Below, one piece after another: positions 51,887 to 62,928 of a stretch of 64,000 nt of DNA (positions within the stretch are counted from its first letter, which is position 1; the number at the start of each line of letters is the position of its first letter). This DNA is from Paucibacter sp. B2R-40 (GTDB lineage Bacteria; Pseudomonadota; Gammaproteobacteria; Burkholderiales; Burkholderiaceae_C), in assembly GCF_025717555.1 (NCBI RefSeq), contig NZ_JAJIRP010000016.1, positions 1 through 64,000 on the forward strand, given 5' to 3'. The position numbers were made by a program, and so were the translations under genes. Under the pieces are notes generated by a model, which worked only from the letters and a program-made list of their open reading frames with translations, was not told the DNA's origin and did not search any database.

Positions 51887-52309
51887 TCAGGGCTGCTGGG
51901 GCGTGAAGTCTATCGCAGCCGAGTTGATGCAAAAACGCTCGCCAGTCGGCTCGGGGCCGTCGGGGAAAACATGGCCCAGGTGCGAGCCGCATTTGTTACA
52001 GCGCACTTCAACCCGCACCATGCCGTGGGCATGGTCGACCACGCGCTCGATCACCTCGGCATTGACCGGGGCGAAATAGCTGGGCCAGCCGCAGCCGGCA
52101 TCGAACTTGGTGTCGGCCTCGAACAGCGGTGTGCCGCAGCCTATGCATTTGTAAGCGCCGGCCTCGAAGTGATCCCAGTATTTGCCGGTGAAGGCGCGTT
52201 CGGTTGCGGCGTGGCGGGCCACCGCGTATTGCTCCTGGTCGAGCTGGGCGCGCCACTCGGCGTCGGTTTTTTGGACCGGGTAGGTCTTGTCGTCTATGGG
52301 TTTGCTCAT
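51887..52309 (-). CDS. msrB: Peptide-methionine (R)-S-oxide reductase
   Basis: A 140-residue MsrB enzyme that repairs the R-epimer of methionine sulfoxide in proteins. The structural zinc is held by two CxxC pairs (C55/C58 and C104/C107). The catalytic Cys127 lies in [11 protein letters not shown], and [10 protein letters not shown] is conserved. It overlaps the upstream selO gene by 4 bp, so the two redox-protection genes are translationally coupled. Confidence 0.97.
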   Translation of the reverse strand: MSKPIDDKTYPVQKTDAEWRAQLDQEQYAVARHAATERAFTGKYWDHFEAGAYKCIGCGTPLFEADTKFDAGCGWPSYFAPVNAEVIERVVDHAHGMVRVEVRCNKCGSHLGHVFPDGPEPTGERFCINSAAIDFTPQQP

Positions 52310-53811
52310 GATGAACAGCTGACTTCCAAAGTTTGAGCCCAGTCGGGCGGGAGGGCGGCGTCCGAGGCGCGCTCAGGTTCGTCGTAGGGGCGTTGCAAAA
52401 CTTTCAGCAGCCGCTCGGTTTCGCTGAAATCGCCGGCCTGCGCGGCCCGGATTGCGCCTTCGGCCAGGTGATTGCGCAACACGACAGCCGGGTTGACGGC
52501 GCGCATGCGCAGGCTACGCTGCACGTCGTCGCTGCTCTCAAGGCTCAAACGGGCCCGGTAGCGCTGCAGCCACTGCGCCAGCGCGGTTTGGTCGATGAAG
52601 AGATCGCGCAGCTGGGCCGGGTCGTCGGTTTGCGTGAGCGAGCTCAAGCGTCTGAAGCTCAGCGTGAAATCGGCGCGTGGCCCGGCCATCAGCTTGAGCC
52701 AGTCGTCAAGCAGCGCTTGGTCCTGAGCCTGTTCGGTCAGCAGGCCCAGTTTGGCGCGCATGCGCTGCATCAAGGCGGCCGGGAAGGCGGCTTTGTAGAC
52801 ATCCAATGCCGCCAATAGCGGCGCGCCGTCGCGGTCAGCATCAATCATCAGCGGCAGCAGCGCTTGTGCCAAGGCATGCAGATTCCAAAAACCGATATTC
52901 GGCTGGCGGGCGTAGGCATAACGGCCTTGATGGTCGGAATGGTTGCAGACATGGCCCGGATCGAAGCCGTCCATAAAGCCGAACGGGCCGTAGTCCAGCG
53001 TCAGCCCGAGCATGGACATATTGTCGGTATTCATCACGCCGTGGCAGAAGCCGACCGCCTGCCAGTCGGCCATCAAGGCTGCGGTCTGGCGTACCACCCG
53101 CTCGAGCAGTGCGACATAGGGCTTGGCTGCGGCCAGGCATTCGGGCGCATGGTGGTGAATGAAGAAGTCAGCCAGCTGGCGCAGCTCGGCATGCTGGTGG
53201 GTGTGGGCGAAATGTTCGAAATGGCCGAAGCGGATAAAGCTCGGCGCCACGCGGGTGACCACGGCCGCGGTTTCCAAGGTCTCGCGTCGCACCGGCAGCG
53301 CCGAGGCGGTGATGGCCAAGGCCCGCGTGGTGGGTATGCTCAAACCTGCCATCGCTTCCGAGCACAAGAACTCGCGGATGGACGAGCGCAGCACCGCGCG
53401 GCCGTCGCCCATGCGGGAGTAGGGGGTGGCGCCCGCGCCCTTGAGTTGCAACTCCATGGTGCCGGCGGCGGTTTCGACCTCGCCCAGCAGCAGCGCGCGG
53501 CCGTCGCCGAGCTGACCGGCCCAGGCCCCGAATTGATGGCCGCTGTAGACCGTGGCCAGCGTGCGCATGCCGGGCCAGACCGCATTGCCGCTGAGCACGT
53601 CCAAGGCCTGCCAGTCGGCACGCTGCCACCAGTCGGCGGGCCAGCCCAACTCGGCGGCGAGGCCGGCGCTGCGCGCGACCCAAACCGGATTGGCCATGCC
53701 TTGTGCAGGCAGCTCGGTGTGAAATGCCTCGCCCAGCGCGGCGTAACGGTTCAGCCAAGCGGTGGGCGGCGGCGAGCTTGAGACGGTGGCGTGCGGTGCA
53801 GGGCTGTTCAT
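52306..53811 (-). CDS. selO: Protein adenylyltransferase SelO (YdiU)
   Basis: A 501-residue pseudokinase-fold enzyme that transfers AMP to protein hydroxyls. Family motifs are present: [97 protein letters not shown] (each recognisable in part). The start at 53811 is the ATG giving [10 protein letters not shown]; the longer frame upstream is not protein-like. The C-terminal Cys-Ser-Ser is the family's redox position. E. coli SelO modifies redox enzymes, consistent with msrB next to it. Confidence 0.95.
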   Translation of the reverse strand: MNSPAPHATVSSSPPPTAWLNRYAALGEAFHTELPAQGMANPVWVARSAGLAAELGWPADWWQRADWQALDVLSGNAVWPGMRTLATVYSGHQFGAWAGQLGDGRALLLGEVETAAGTMELQLKGAGATPYSRMGDGRAVLRSSIREFLCSEAMAGLSIPTTRALAITASALPVRRETLETAAVVTRVAPSFIRFGHFEHFAHTHQHAELRQLADFFIHHHAPECLAAAKPYVALLERVVRQTAALMADWQAVGFCHGVMNTDNMSMLGLTLDYGPFGFMDGFDPGHVCNHSDHQGRYAYARQPNIGFWNLHALAQALLPLMIDADRDGAPLLAALDVYKAAFPAALMQRMRAKLGLLTEQAQDQALLDDWLKLMAGPRADFTLSFRRLSSLTQTDDPAQLRDLFIDQTALAQWLQRYRARLSLESSDDVQRSLRMRAVNPAVVLRNHLAEGAIRAAQAGDFSETERLLKVLQRPYDEPERASDAALPPDWAQTLEVSCSS

Positions 53812-54014
53812 TCGGGCAGTGTAGCCAGCGAGCCAGGGCACTGCCGTCGAAGGGGCAATGCCTCGGCAGAGGCCGCCGCCGGGACGGTGAATACCCCTAG
53901 AGCCGTTGCCAAGCAGCTGTAACACCGGCGACTATGGCGCTGGCGTGGGCAGGCCTAGACTGAATGTGTAAATTGGCGCCGCCTGCGCCGGTGCCTCAAA
54001 CAGGAGACAGACAC

Positions 54015-55670
54015 ATGGCTTTGATGGGTCAGATGATGACGATGCCGCTGCTGATTTCGTCGCTGCTCAAGCATGCGGCTCGGCATGCGGGCGATACCGA
54101 GATTGTCAGCAAGCGGGTCGAGGGCGATTTGCATCGCTACAACTGGCGCGCGGCGGAGCTGCGAGCGCGCCAACTCGCGCAGGCGCTGGCCCGCTTGGGC
54201 TGCGCCCCAGGCGATCGCGTCGCGACCTTGGCCTGGAATGGTTACCGGCATCTGGAGATCTATTACGGCGTGTCGGGCTCGGCCCTGGTCTGCCACACCA
54301 TCAACCCGCGCCTGTTCCCCGAGCAGATCACCTGGATCGCCAATGACGCGCAGGACCGCGTACTCTGCTTTGATCTGAGCTTCCTGCCTCTGGTGGAAAA
54401 GCTGGCAGCGCAACTGCCCAGCATCAAGCACTATGTGTTGATGACTGATCGCAGCCATATGCCGGCGCAGAGCTCGCTGCCTGGCCTGCTTTGCTATGAA
54501 GAGCTGATCGAGGCCGAAGACGGCCGCTACGTCTGGCCCGAGTTTGACGAGCAGACGGCGTCGAGCATCTGCTACACCTCGGGCACGACCGGCCACCCCA
54601 AGGGCGCCGTCTACAGCCACCGCTCGAGCGTGCTGCATGCTTTTGCCGCGGCACTGCCGGACGCCCTGGACTGTTCCGCCCGCGATGTGGTGATGCCGGT
54701 GGTGCCGATGTTCCATGTCAATGCCTGGGGCCTGCCCTATGCCTGTGCCATGGTCGGCTGCAAGCTGGTGATGCCGGGGCCGCATATGGACGGCAAGTCG
54801 CTGTATGAGCTGTTCGAAGGCGAGGGCGTCACCTTCAGCGCCGGTGTGCCGACGATCTGGCTGGGGCTGCTGACGTACGTGAAGGCCCATGGTCTGAAGT
54901 TCAGCAGCTTCAAACGCACGGTGATCGGTGGGTCGGCCTGCCCGCCGGCGATGATGGCAACGCTGATAGACGACTACGGCGTCGATGTGATCCACGCCTG
55001 GGGCATGACCGAGATGTCGCCGCTGGGCACAGCCGCCAAATTGAATGCAGCGCAGTTGAAGTTGCCCAAGGATCAGCAGCGCCGCCAGCTGGCCAAGCAG
55101 GGCCGCGCGATCTATGGGGTTGATATGGCCATCATCGATGACGAGGGTCAGGTCTTGCCTTGGGACGGTACGAGTGCCGGCAATCTGGTGGTGCGCGGGC
55201 CTTGGGTGATCAGCCATTACTACGGCCATGCCGAGTCACCGCAGATCAGCGTCGAAGGTGAGCCGGGCTGGTTCCCGACCGGCGATGTCGCCACCATCGA
55301 CGCCCAGGGCTTCATGCAGATCACCGATCGCAGCAAGGATGTGATCAAGTCAGGCGGCGAGTGGATCAGCTCGATTGATCTGGAAAACATTGCGGTCGCT
55401 CACCCCGCCGTGTTTGAGGCGGCGGTGATAGCCTGCGCTCATCCGAAATGGGATGAACGGCCGCTGCTGGTGGTGGTCAAGAAGCCGGATGCCGAGTTGA
55501 CGGCCGAGCAACTGTTGGAGTTCTTCGAAGGCCGCATCGCCAAGTGGCAGATTCCGGACGATGTGGTGTTCGTCACCGAGTTGCCGCACACCGCCACCGG
55601 CAAGCTGCAGAAGCTGAAATTGCGGGAGCAGTTCAAAGCCCATCGCCTACCGACGGACTCCCAGGCCTGA
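54015..55670 (+). CDS. Long/medium-chain acyl-CoA synthetase (FadD-like)
   Basis: A 551-residue AMP-forming ligase. The nucleotide motif [11 protein letters not shown] is at 187-197, with [38 protein letters not shown] and the C-terminal lysine region [16 protein letters not shown]. Such enzymes activate fatty acids with CoA. CAGGAGAC precedes the start. It is divergent from selO; it stands alone with no other fatty-acid genes next to it, and the PrsT gene follows 104 bp downstream. Substrate chain length is not predictable. Confidence 0.93.
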   Translation: MALMGQMMTMPLLISSLLKHAARHAGDTEIVSKRVEGDLHRYNWRAAELRARQLAQALARLGCAPGDRVATLAWNGYRHLEIYYGVSGSALVCHTINPRLFPEQITWIANDAQDRVLCFDLSFLPLVEKLAAQLPSIKHYVLMTDRSHMPAQSSLPGLLCYEELIEAEDGRYVWPEFDEQTASSICYTSGTTGHPKGAVYSHRSSVLHAFAAALPDALDCSARDVVMPVVPMFHVNAWGLPYACAMVGCKLVMPGPHMDGKSLYELFEGEGVTFSAGVPTIWLGLLTYVKAHGLKFSSFKRTVIGGSACPPAMMATLIDDYGVDVIHAWGMTEMSPLGTAAKLNAAQLKLPKDQQRRQLAKQGRAIYGVDMAIIDDEGQVLPWDGTSAGNLVVRGPWVISHYYGHAESPQISVEGEPGWFPTGDVATIDAQGFMQITDRSKDVIKSGGEWISSIDLENIAVAHPAVFEAAVIACAHPKWDERPLLVVVKKPDAELTAEQLLEFFEGRIAKWQIPDDVVFVTELPHTATGKLQKLKLREQFKAHRLPTDSQA

Positions 55671-55774
55671 CCTAGCGTGCAATCTTGACGGCATAGAGGG
55701 GGGCGATGGTTGGTCTGGCGGGTGCCTGGCCCTATACTTTTCGACCACATCACTCACCCTCCTGCTCAGGCGCC

Positions 55775-58591
55775 ATGACAACTTCTTTGCTCAAGCGAAT
55801 TGCTCCCGTTGTTTTCTCGGCCTGCCTGTTGGTGGCCTGCGGTGGGGAGGGCTACGACAGTCTGATGAACTCAGCCCGCACGGCTTTGTCCAAGGGCGAG
55901 AGCAAGACGGCCATCATTCAGTTGAAGAATGCACTGCAGAAGAATCCGGAGTCCGGCGAGGCGCGTTTTCTCTTGGGCAAGGCCTTTTTGGACAGTGGTG
56001 ACGCGCGCTCGGCCGAGGTGGAGTTGCGCAAGGCGATCGCCGCCAAGTTTGAGGCCGCACAGATCGCGCCGGTGATGGCGCGTGCGCAGCTGGCGCTGCA
56101 GGCCTACAAGCCGATGATCGAGCTTTACGGCGAATTCAAGCTGGCAGACGCGGCGGCAAGAGCCGACCTGAAAACTTCGCTGGCGACCGCCTATGAGGCG
56201 ACCGGCGCGCGGGAGAAGGGCGAAGCCGCCTTGCAAGAAGCGCTGCAGGCCAAGCCCGGCTTTGCGCCCGCCGTCTTGCTGCAGGTTCGCCTGAAGCTGC
56301 GTGGCGGCGATGCGCCGGCCGCCCTGCAGCTCCTGGATGCCTTGCTCAAGAACGAGCCCGCGCTGGCTGAAGCCTGGCGGCTCAAGGGCGATATCGTCTT
56401 GGGTGGCATCAAATCGGCGGTCGAAGGCGTCAAGGACATGGACGCCGCAGAGGGCGTGGCAGCCTATCGGCAGGCGCTGGTCTTGAATCCCAAGGATCTG
56501 GGAGCGCATGCGGGGCTGATCAATCATTGGATCGAGGCCGGTGAGCTTGACAAGGCTGCTGCCGATCTCGAGGGGTTGAAGAAGGCGGTGCCCAAAGACC
56601 CGCAGGCTTTTTACTTCGAGGCGCTGCTGGCATATTCCCGCAAAGACTACGCGGCCGGACATGGCCCGGCCCAGGAGCTGGTCAAGCTCGCGCCTGAAAG
56701 CCCATTGGCATTGCAACTGGCCGGGGCGATCGAGTACGAGCTGAAGTCTTTTGGCCCGGCCGAGGAAATGCTGGCCAAGGCGTTGAAGCTGGCGCCTAAC
56801 TTGTCGGCGCCGCGGCGCATGCTGACGCAAATTTATCTGCTGACGTCCAGCCCTGCCAAGGCCGTGACGGCGATCCAGCCCCTGCTTTTGAACGGCACGC
56901 CCGATGCGCAAGTCTATTCGCTGGCCGGCGAAGCCTATCTGCAAAACGGCGATCCGAAGAAGGCCGAAACCTACTTCGCGCAAGCCGCCAAATTGAACCC
57001 CAAGGACAGCCGCAGCCGCACCCAGCTGGTCTTGGGCAAGGCGGCCACCGCAAAGCCCGAGGACATCTTGGCCGATCTGAAGGCAATTTCGGACAGCGAC
57101 CCCAGCTCGGTCGCCGATATCGCCATCATCCGCGCGCACCTTCAGCGCCGTGATCTGGACAAGGCCTTGGCCGCCATTGATGTGCTGGAGCGCAAGAGCC
57201 CGAAGCGCCCGATCGCTGCCAATCTGCGCGGCTTGGTGCAGCTGGCCCGCAAGGATGTGGCCGGCGCGCGCGTCAACTTCGAGAAGGCCTTGGCCTTGGA
57301 CCCGAGTTTCTATCCGGCGGCCGCCTTGCTGGCGTCTTTGGATATGGCCGACAAAAAGCCCGATGCCGCCAAGCTGCGGTTCGAGACCTTGCTGAAGGCA
57401 GCGCCCGATAACGTCAAAGCCCACCTGGCTTTGGCCGAGCTGAAGGAGATCGGCGGGGCAAGCAAAGAGGAAGTCCTTGCGCTGATCGAGAAAGCCGTGT
57501 TGATCAAGCCCACCGACGCCGCGCCGCGTGTGGCCCTGGTCGATCATCATCTGAAAAACCGGGACCTGAAGGCGGCCCAGATTGCGGCGCAAAAAGGCAT
57601 CGCCGCGCTGCCCGAGGCGCCCGAATTGCTGGAGGTGCAGGGCCGCGTGCGCATGCTCGCGGGTGAGTACAACCAGGCGACCGAATCATTCAATGCGCTG
57701 GCCCGGGTGATGCCGCGCTCGCCGATGCCGCATATGCGCTTGGCCGAGGCCTATGTGTCCTTGAGGAATTTTCCTAACGCCACGGCCAGTCTGAAGCGGG
57801 CTTTGGATTTGGCGCCCGACTATCTGGTCGCCCGCAAGCGACTGGGCGAGGTGCAGTTGGCAGCGGCCGACTACAAGGGCGCCCTGGCCAGCGCCGCTTT
57901 GATGCAAAAGCAAGAGGCCGGCAAGCCGGCAGGCTTGAGTCTGCAGGGTGATGTGTTGGCGGCCCAGAAGGACTGGGCCGGTGCAGCATCAGCTTATCGG
58001 CAAAGCTTGGCGGCCGGCGCGGAGGCGAATGCCGATGTGGCGGCCGGCGTGGCCAGCAAATTGCATCATGCGCTGGTGCTGACTCCAAACAAGGCCGAGG
58101 CCGAGAAATTTGCCGCCGGCTGGATCAAAGACCACCCCAAGGATGCGGTGTTTCAGTTCTATCTGGGCGGAGAGGAATTGCTGCAAGGCCAGTTGGCCCT
58201 GGCCGAAACCCGCTTTGCCGCAGTGTTGAAGTTGCAGCCCGAGAATGCCCCGGCACTGAACAACATGGCTTGGTTGCTGATGAAGCAGGGCAAACCGGGT
58301 GCCTTGCCTTTGATCGAGAAAGCCAATCAGCTGCTGCCCAAGCAAGCCGAGTTCCTGGATACCCTGTCCTTGGTGCTGGAGGCCGAAAAGCAATTGCCCA
58401 AGGCGATTGAGGTGCAGAGCCAGGCGCTGGATTTGCAGCCTGACAACCATGAAATGCGCATGCGTTTGGCCAAGCTCTACTTGGCCAGCGGCGACAAGAC
58501 CAAGGCCAGCGCCGAGTTGCAACGGCTGGCCAAGGCCGGCAAACAGTACGGCGGCCAAGCCGAGGTGCAGCAGTTGCTGCGTGCGCTCTGA
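55775..58591 (+). CDS. prsT: PEP-CTERM system TPR-repeat lipoprotein PrsT
   Basis: A 938-residue lipoprotein. A signal ends in the lipobox LLVAC (C22); the rest is a nearly continuous array of tetratricopeptide-type helical repeats (SKGESKTAIIQLKNALQKNPESGEARFLLGKAFLDSGD at the start, VEFLDTL-like at the end). It is the large TPR protein found in exosortase-bearing genomes. A role as periplasmic scaffold for EPS export or PEP-CTERM protein handling is inferred. It is separated from xrtB by 34 kb. Convergent with the hydrolase gene, 12 bp between stops. Confidence 0.92.
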   Translation: MTTSLLKRIAPVVFSACLLVACGGEGYDSLMNSARTALSKGESKTAIIQLKNALQKNPESGEARFLLGKAFLDSGDARSAEVELRKAIAAKFEAAQIAPVMARAQLALQAYKPMIELYGEFKLADAAARADLKTSLATAYEATGAREKGEAALQEALQAKPGFAPAVLLQVRLKLRGGDAPAALQLLDALLKNEPALAEAWRLKGDIVLGGIKSAVEGVKDMDAAEGVAAYRQALVLNPKDLGAHAGLINHWIEAGELDKAAADLEGLKKAVPKDPQAFYFEALLAYSRKDYAAGHGPAQELVKLAPESPLALQLAGAIEYELKSFGPAEEMLAKALKLAPNLSAPRRMLTQIYLLTSSPAKAVTAIQPLLLNGTPDAQVYSLAGEAYLQNGDPKKAETYFAQAAKLNPKDSRSRTQLVLGKAATAKPEDILADLKAISDSDPSSVADIAIIRAHLQRRDLDKALAAIDVLERKSPKRPIAANLRGLVQLARKDVAGARVNFEKALALDPSFYPAAALLASLDMADKKPDAAKLRFETLLKAAPDNVKAHLALAELKEIGGASKEEVLALIEKAVLIKPTDAAPRVALVDHHLKNRDLKAAQIAAQKGIAALPEAPELLEVQGRVRMLAGEYNQATESFNALARVMPRSPMPHMRLAEAYVSLRNFPNATASLKRALDLAPDYLVARKRLGEVQLAAADYKGALASAALMQKQEAGKPAGLSLQGDVLAAQKDWAGAASAYRQSLAAGAEANADVAAGVASKLHHALVLTPNKAEAEKFAAGWIKDHPKDAVFQFYLGGEELLQGQLALAETRFAAVLKLQPENAPALNNMAWLLMKQGKPGALPLIEKANQLLPKQAEFLDTLSLVLEAEKQLPKAIEVQSQALDLQPDNHEMRMRLAKLYLASGDKTKASAELQRLAKAGKQYGGQAEVQQLLRAL

Positions 58592-58603
58592 TTCAGAACG
58601 TCC

Positions 58604-59866
58604 TCAGGTCTTGGCGATTTTGGCTGGTTTCAACCAGTCCAGCATTTGCTGAGTCAGCAAGGGGCTGCTGAGCAACTCCATATGGTTCATGCGGTAACAG
58701 ACCAGTTGCTCTGACTTGGCAAAGCCCAGATCACGGCGCGGGTCACTGTGTTCGCCCAAGGCGCTGTGCAAGGGCACCAGGCCGTCGCCGATCAGCCGGT
58801 TGGCGAGCGCGCCTCGTTTGGCTGCCATCGTGGCCGCAACCGCAAAGCAGTTGACGCTGGCCGGCAGCGGCGTGATCAGGCGTTGATCGGGCAGGCGGTG
58901 GAAGCGATTGTCGCCCTGCCAGTCTTCGTCGCGCACATGACCATGGCGCAGGTCGGTGATGCCGGCGCTGCGCAAATGACCGAGCTTGGCCAGCGGCGCG
59001 GTGTAGGGTGTGCTGCCCAAGAGCACATCGATCCAGTTGCCGGCCCGCTCCAGTGGTGCGCCGTGATGCGGTGTGCCCAGGAAGACGATGTTCTTCAACA
59101 AAGGCAACCAGTTCGATCCCTGTTCAGACGCCAGATGGCAGGCACTGCGCGTCAAGAGGCCGCCCATGCTGTGGGCGACGATGCTGATTTCTTCGAGCGG
59201 AGTCGGCCAATGCCGCGCCAGCAATTCCAATTGAGCCGCCAACTCGCGGCCGTTTTGTGAGGTGTGCAGGCCCGAGTTGTAGCGCAGATAGATGGGGGTG
59301 TAGCCCAGCGCCAAGGCCAGTGCCTGGCCGTGATCGACCGGCTGCCCCTTGTTGTCGGCTTGCCATTGCAGATCATTCATACACAGGCCGTGGATCAGCA
59401 GCAAGACCTTGCCGCTCGGGGCGAACTTTGGCGGCAGGTCTTGCCAGTCCAAGACCTTCCCTTGCCAGCGCAGGCTCATCGCCGTGGCCAGGGGGTTGTG
59501 GGTCGCCAGCAAGTGGTCGCCCATCACGCCATTCAAGGCCGCCAGCAGGGCGGCTCGCTGCGGGCTTTCTGTTGAGCTGTCGGTGCCGGACGCCAACATG
59601 GGTTCGAGTCGCTTCAACAGTGCTTGCAGGCCAAGCCCAACCAGGCGATTGACGCCGTGCACGCTTTTGTAGGCCAGGCCGGTGATGCCGCGCGTTTGCC
59701 CGGCCACCTGCCCGCCCGGAACGCCGAGGCGATCCCAAATCGATTGATGCACGCCTTCAACAATGCGTGCAATGCCCTCGGTTGCTTGGTTGCCCAGTTG
59801 GGCGATGCCACGCAGATCCGAAGGCAATAAATGTTTGGCGGTGCGCTTGGGAGTCTTTGAGTTCAT
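58604..59866 (-). CDS. Alpha/beta-hydrolase, PGAP1/lipase-like
   Basis: A 420-residue alpha/beta-hydrolase. The nucleophile elbow is AHSMGG (231-236, Ser233), the oxyanion region LLLIHGLCMND (156-166), and LRYNSGLHTSQNGRELA precedes it. The N-terminal 130 residues are a helical extension of unknown role. The long open frame running upstream to 60901 is only a GC-driven extension over the DUF3667 gene; the ATG at 59866 is used. A lipase or esterase activity is likely. Confidence 0.88.
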   Translation of the reverse strand: MNSKTPKRTAKHLLPSDLRGIAQLGNQATEGIARIVEGVHQSIWDRLGVPGGQVAGQTRGITGLAYKSVHGVNRLVGLGLQALLKRLEPMLASGTDSSTESPQRAALLAALNGVMGDHLLATHNPLATAMSLRWQGKVLDWQDLPPKFAPSGKVLLLIHGLCMNDLQWQADNKGQPVDHGQALALALGYTPIYLRYNSGLHTSQNGRELAAQLELLARHWPTPLEEISIVAHSMGGLLTRSACHLASEQGSNWLPLLKNIVFLGTPHHGAPLERAGNWIDVLLGSTPYTAPLAKLGHLRSAGITDLRHGHVRDEDWQGDNRFHRLPDQRLITPLPASVNCFAVAATMAAKRGALANRLIGDGLVPLHSALGEHSDPRRDLGFAKSEQLVCYRMNHMELLSSPLLTQQMLDWLKPAKIAKT

Positions 59867-59940
59867 GCTCGCTGGGCCGGCGATAAAAAGTCGCAAGGAG
59901 GCTCGATTGTGCGGCCACCCACCTAGACGCGCCGCTCTAT

Positions 59941-60870
59941 TCAACTCACCAGGGTCAACACCGCGAAGCTGGAAAACACAAAAACGATGCTGCTGAAGTT
60001 GAGTACAAGGAGTGCAAAGGCGCGCGGCAAGGTGCTCCACCAGCGGCAGCGGTAGACGCGCTGCAGGGCAATGACGGGATAGACCAGGGCGGCCGTGCCG
60101 GCGATTGCCGACAAGGGCTCCCATTGAATCAACAGCAGCATCACCATCACAAACCAGAAGGCGTGCAGGTGCAGCGCGAACGTCAGATGCTCGGTGTAGC
60201 GCATGCGCTTGTCCCAAAAAATCAATTTCAACCAGAGCGCAAAGCAGGGCAGCAGTACAAACATGGTGGTGCCGATATTGCCCAGGGCCCGCTCGGACAA
60301 CTGCACCATCTCCTTGGCCATGCCGGCGTGATCCAGCGTTAGGCGGTGTTCCAGGCGTTTGCACATTGATTCGGGCAATTTGTCGCAGAAGAACACGCCG
60401 TCTTTCAAGCCGGCCTTGAAGCCGCCCAGCCCGCCGATTTGGATGTTCTTGGTGTCGCCGTCTTCCAACTGAATGACCTTGGACGAGCTTGGGCCCTTGA
60501 TCTCCGGGGCATTGGCTTCGATTTTGCTGCTGGCTACCAGGCGCAACGACAATAAAGCCAGCACGCTGATGGTCAGGTATAGGCGCAGTGGCAGCACATA
60601 GCGGCGCCGCCTTCCGGCCAGGTATTCCAATGTCAACTGGCCCGGCAACAAAAGCAGGCGCCACAGCGTGCGCCACAGCGCCCCTTCGGTCGAGATATAG
60701 GCGCCGCCGAATTGCTGCATGAACTCCAGCAGCGTCGGCGCACGCAGGTTCGATTCTTGACCACAGGCACCGCAGAACTTGGGCCGCGGAGCGGGGAAGG
60801 GTGTGCTGCAGTTCGCGCAGCAATCCTGTGTGGGGGTTGGTTGGCCATTGTGGCCCGGCAAGATAGTCAT
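59941..60870 (-). CDS. DUF3667 family zinc-ribbon membrane protein
   Basis: A 309-residue protein. The N-terminal zinc ribbon has two CxxC pairs (CANC at 18-21, CGAC at 33-36), followed by LPGQLTLEYLAGRRRRYVLPLRLYLTIS, the hallmark of DUF3667. Several membrane segments come after it. Function is unknown. It is separated from the UDP-glucose dehydrogenase gene by a 176-bp divergent region. Confidence 0.88.
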   Translation of the reverse strand: MTILPGHNGQPTPTQDCCANCSTPFPAPRPKFCGACGQESNLRAPTLLEFMQQFGGAYISTEGALWRTLWRLLLLPGQLTLEYLAGRRRRYVLPLRLYLTISVLALLSLRLVASSKIEANAPEIKGPSSSKVIQLEDGDTKNIQIGGLGGFKAGLKDGVFFCDKLPESMCKRLEHRLTLDHAGMAKEMVQLSERALGNIGTTMFVLLPCFALWLKLIFWDKRMRYTEHLTFALHLHAFWFVMVMLLLIQWEPLSAIAGTAALVYPVIALQRVYRCRWWSTLPRAFALLVLNFSSIVFVFSSFAVLTLVS

Positions 60871-61046
60871 CGCATGATTGTCTGAGCAAACGCAACGTCA
60901 TATCGAGTGTCCGGGTTCATACCGCCTACACACTATTCAGTTAGGCTGAGGGATCGCCAATCAAGGCGCACCTTGGCTGCTTGTTCCGCATTTCCAGCTT
61001 GACCGCAGGCGCTACCATTGCGCTACAAAATTGAAAGGTTTGAAGA

Positions 61047-62375
61047 ATGAAAGTAACTGCCATTGGCACCGGCTATGTCGGCCTCGTGACCGGCGCGTGT
61101 TTGGCCGAGATGGGCAATCATGTGGTCTGCCTGGACGTCAATGCTGAAAAGATCCGGGTGCTCAACGCGGGGGAGATCCCGATCCATGAGCCGGGCTTGT
61201 TGGAGATCGTGCGCCGCAACGTGGCGGCGGGGCGTTTGCAGTTCACCACCGATGTAGATTTGGCCGTCAACCACGGCACCATTATGTTCATCGGTGTGGG
61301 CACGCCGCCGGACGAAGACGGCTCGGCCGATCTGCAATATGTGCTGGCGGCGGCGCGCTCGATAGGTGCGCGCATGACCGACTACAAGGTGATCGTGGAC
61401 AAAAGCACGGTGCCCGTGGGTACGGCGGACAAGGTGCGGGCTGCGGTGGCCGAGGAATTGGCAAAACGCGGTTCCACATTGGCCTTTTCGGTCGTGTCCA
61501 ACCCCGAGTTTCTGAAGGAAGGCGCGGCGGTCGAGGACTTCATGAAGCCCGACCGCATCATCATCGGCTCTGACGACGAGCAGGCAACGCTGTTCATGCG
61601 AGCCTTGTACTCGCCCTTTACCCGCAACCATGACCGCATGATAGTGATGGACCTGCGCAGTGCTGAGTTCACCAAATATGCGGCCAATGCGATGCTCGCC
61701 ACGCGCATCAGCTTCATGAATGAAATGGCGTTGTTGGCCGAGAAGGTCGGCGCAGATATCGAGTTAGTCCGTCGGGGCATTGGATCCGATCCGCGGATCG
61801 GCTACAGCTTTTTGTATGCGGGCGCCGGTTATGGCGGTTCCTGCTTCCCCAAGGATGTGAAGGCCTTGGTGCAAGCTGCGCAGAGCGAGGGCATTCCATT
61901 GCAGGTTTTGACAGCCGTGGAGGCCGCCAACGAGCGTCAGAAGCTGTTGTTGGTGGACAAGGTGGTGGCGCGCTTCGGTGCCGATCTGAGTGGCCGGCAT
62001 TTCGCCATCTGGGGGCTGGCATTCAAGCCCAATACCGACGATATGCGCGAAGCGCCTGCCTTGGTGATCCTGCGCGAACTGCTTCGCCTAGGCGCTACGG
62101 TCGCAGCCTACGACCCGGTGGCCATGACCGAGGCCAAGCGACAGTTGGGCGAGCTGCCGGCCTTGAGTTATTGCCAAAGCGCGGAGCAGGCGCTGGAGGG
62201 CGCCGATGCTTTGTTGCTGGTGACCGAGTGGAAGGAATTCAAAAGCCCGGACTTTGACGTCATCAAATCGGCCTTGAAGCAGCCGGTCGTGTTTGACGGC
62301 CGCAATCAGTACGAGCCTTCATTGATGAAGGTCTTGGGCATTGAGCACCACGGCATCGGCCGTGGCACGGCCTAG
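61047..62375 (+). CDS. UDP-glucose 6-dehydrogenase
   Basis: A 442-residue dehydrogenase oxidising UDP-glucose to UDP-glucuronate. NAD motif GTGYVG is at 7-12, the catalytic Cys266 in YGGSCFPKD, Lys210 in EFTKYAAN, and the C-terminal domain begins [13 protein letters not shown]. The product feeds the UDP-glucuronate 4-epimerase encoded at 43290. A weak promoter-like pair TTGACC (60999) and TACAAA (61024, spacing 19) lies upstream. Its stop overlaps that of rfbC by 4 bp (convergent). Confidence 0.96.
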   Translation: MKVTAIGTGYVGLVTGACLAEMGNHVVCLDVNAEKIRVLNAGEIPIHEPGLLEIVRRNVAAGRLQFTTDVDLAVNHGTIMFIGVGTPPDEDGSADLQYVLAAARSIGARMTDYKVIVDKSTVPVGTADKVRAAVAEELAKRGSTLAFSVVSNPEFLKEGAAVEDFMKPDRIIIGSDDEQATLFMRALYSPFTRNHDRMIVMDLRSAEFTKYAANAMLATRISFMNEMALLAEKVGADIELVRRGIGSDPRIGYSFLYAGAGYGGSCFPKDVKALVQAAQSEGIPLQVLTAVEAANERQKLLLVDKVVARFGADLSGRHFAIWGLAFKPNTDDMREAPALVILRELLRLGATVAAYDPVAMTEAKRQLGELPALSYCQSAEQALEGADALLLVTEWKEFKSPDFDVIKSALKQPVVFDGRNQYEPSLMKVLGIEHHGIGRGTA

Positions 62376-62926
62376 TCAAACAGCCTTGGGGCATCGGCCA
62401 GCAAAGGCGCTTTGGCGTCTTTGTCGGCCAGCAAAGCCGGTACGCCAGTGGCGGGCCAGTTGATGCCGATGGCGGGATCATCCCAGCGCACCGCGCCCTC
62501 GCATTGCGGGGCGTAGTAGTCGGTGGTTTTGTAGAGGAAGTCTGCTGTTTCGCTCAAGACCAAAAAGCCATGTGCAAAACCTGGCGGCACCCAGAGCTGA
62601 CGTTGGTTCTCTGCACTCAGCTCGACGCCTTCCCAGCGACCGAAGTTGGGGCTGGAGCGGCGGATATCGACCGCCACATCAAACACCGCGCCGCTGACCA
62701 CGCGCACCAGCTTGCCTTGTGTGTGCGGCGGCAACTGGAAATGCAGACCGCGCAGCACGCCGCGTGCCGAGCGGGAATGGTTGTCTTGTACGAAGCGGAC
62801 CTCATGTCCGACCGCCTTGTTGAAGCTCGCCTCGTTCCAGCTCTCGGTGAAAAATCCGCGTGCGTCGCCGAACACGCGCGGCTCGACGATCAGGACCTCG
62901 GGCAGGCTGGTAGGGGTAATTTTCAT
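62372..62926 (-). CDS. rfbC: dTDP-4-dehydrorhamnose 3,5-epimerase
   Basis: A 184-residue cupin-fold epimerase, third step of dTDP-L-rhamnose synthesis. Motifs [39 protein letters not shown] (catalytic His62), [20 protein letters not shown] and YKTTDYYAP are intact. The ATG at 62926 is the family start. It lies 2 bp after the rfbA stop and follows rfbD and rfbA on the same strand. Confidence 0.97.
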   Translation of the reverse strand: MKITPTSLPEVLIVEPRVFGDARGFFTESWNEASFNKAVGHEVRFVQDNHSRSARGVLRGLHFQLPPHTQGKLVRVVSGAVFDVAVDIRRSSPNFGRWEGVELSAENQRQLWVPPGFAHGFLVLSETADFLYKTTDYYAPQCEGAVRWDDPAIGINWPATGVPALLADKDAKAPLLADAPRLFD

Positions 62927-62928
62927 TG

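Noticed and set aside
59867-60901. N-terminal extension of the alpha/beta-hydrolase frame
   Set aside because: The extra 345 codons overlap the DUF3667 gene in another frame and are not protein-like; DUF3667 motifs clearly win.
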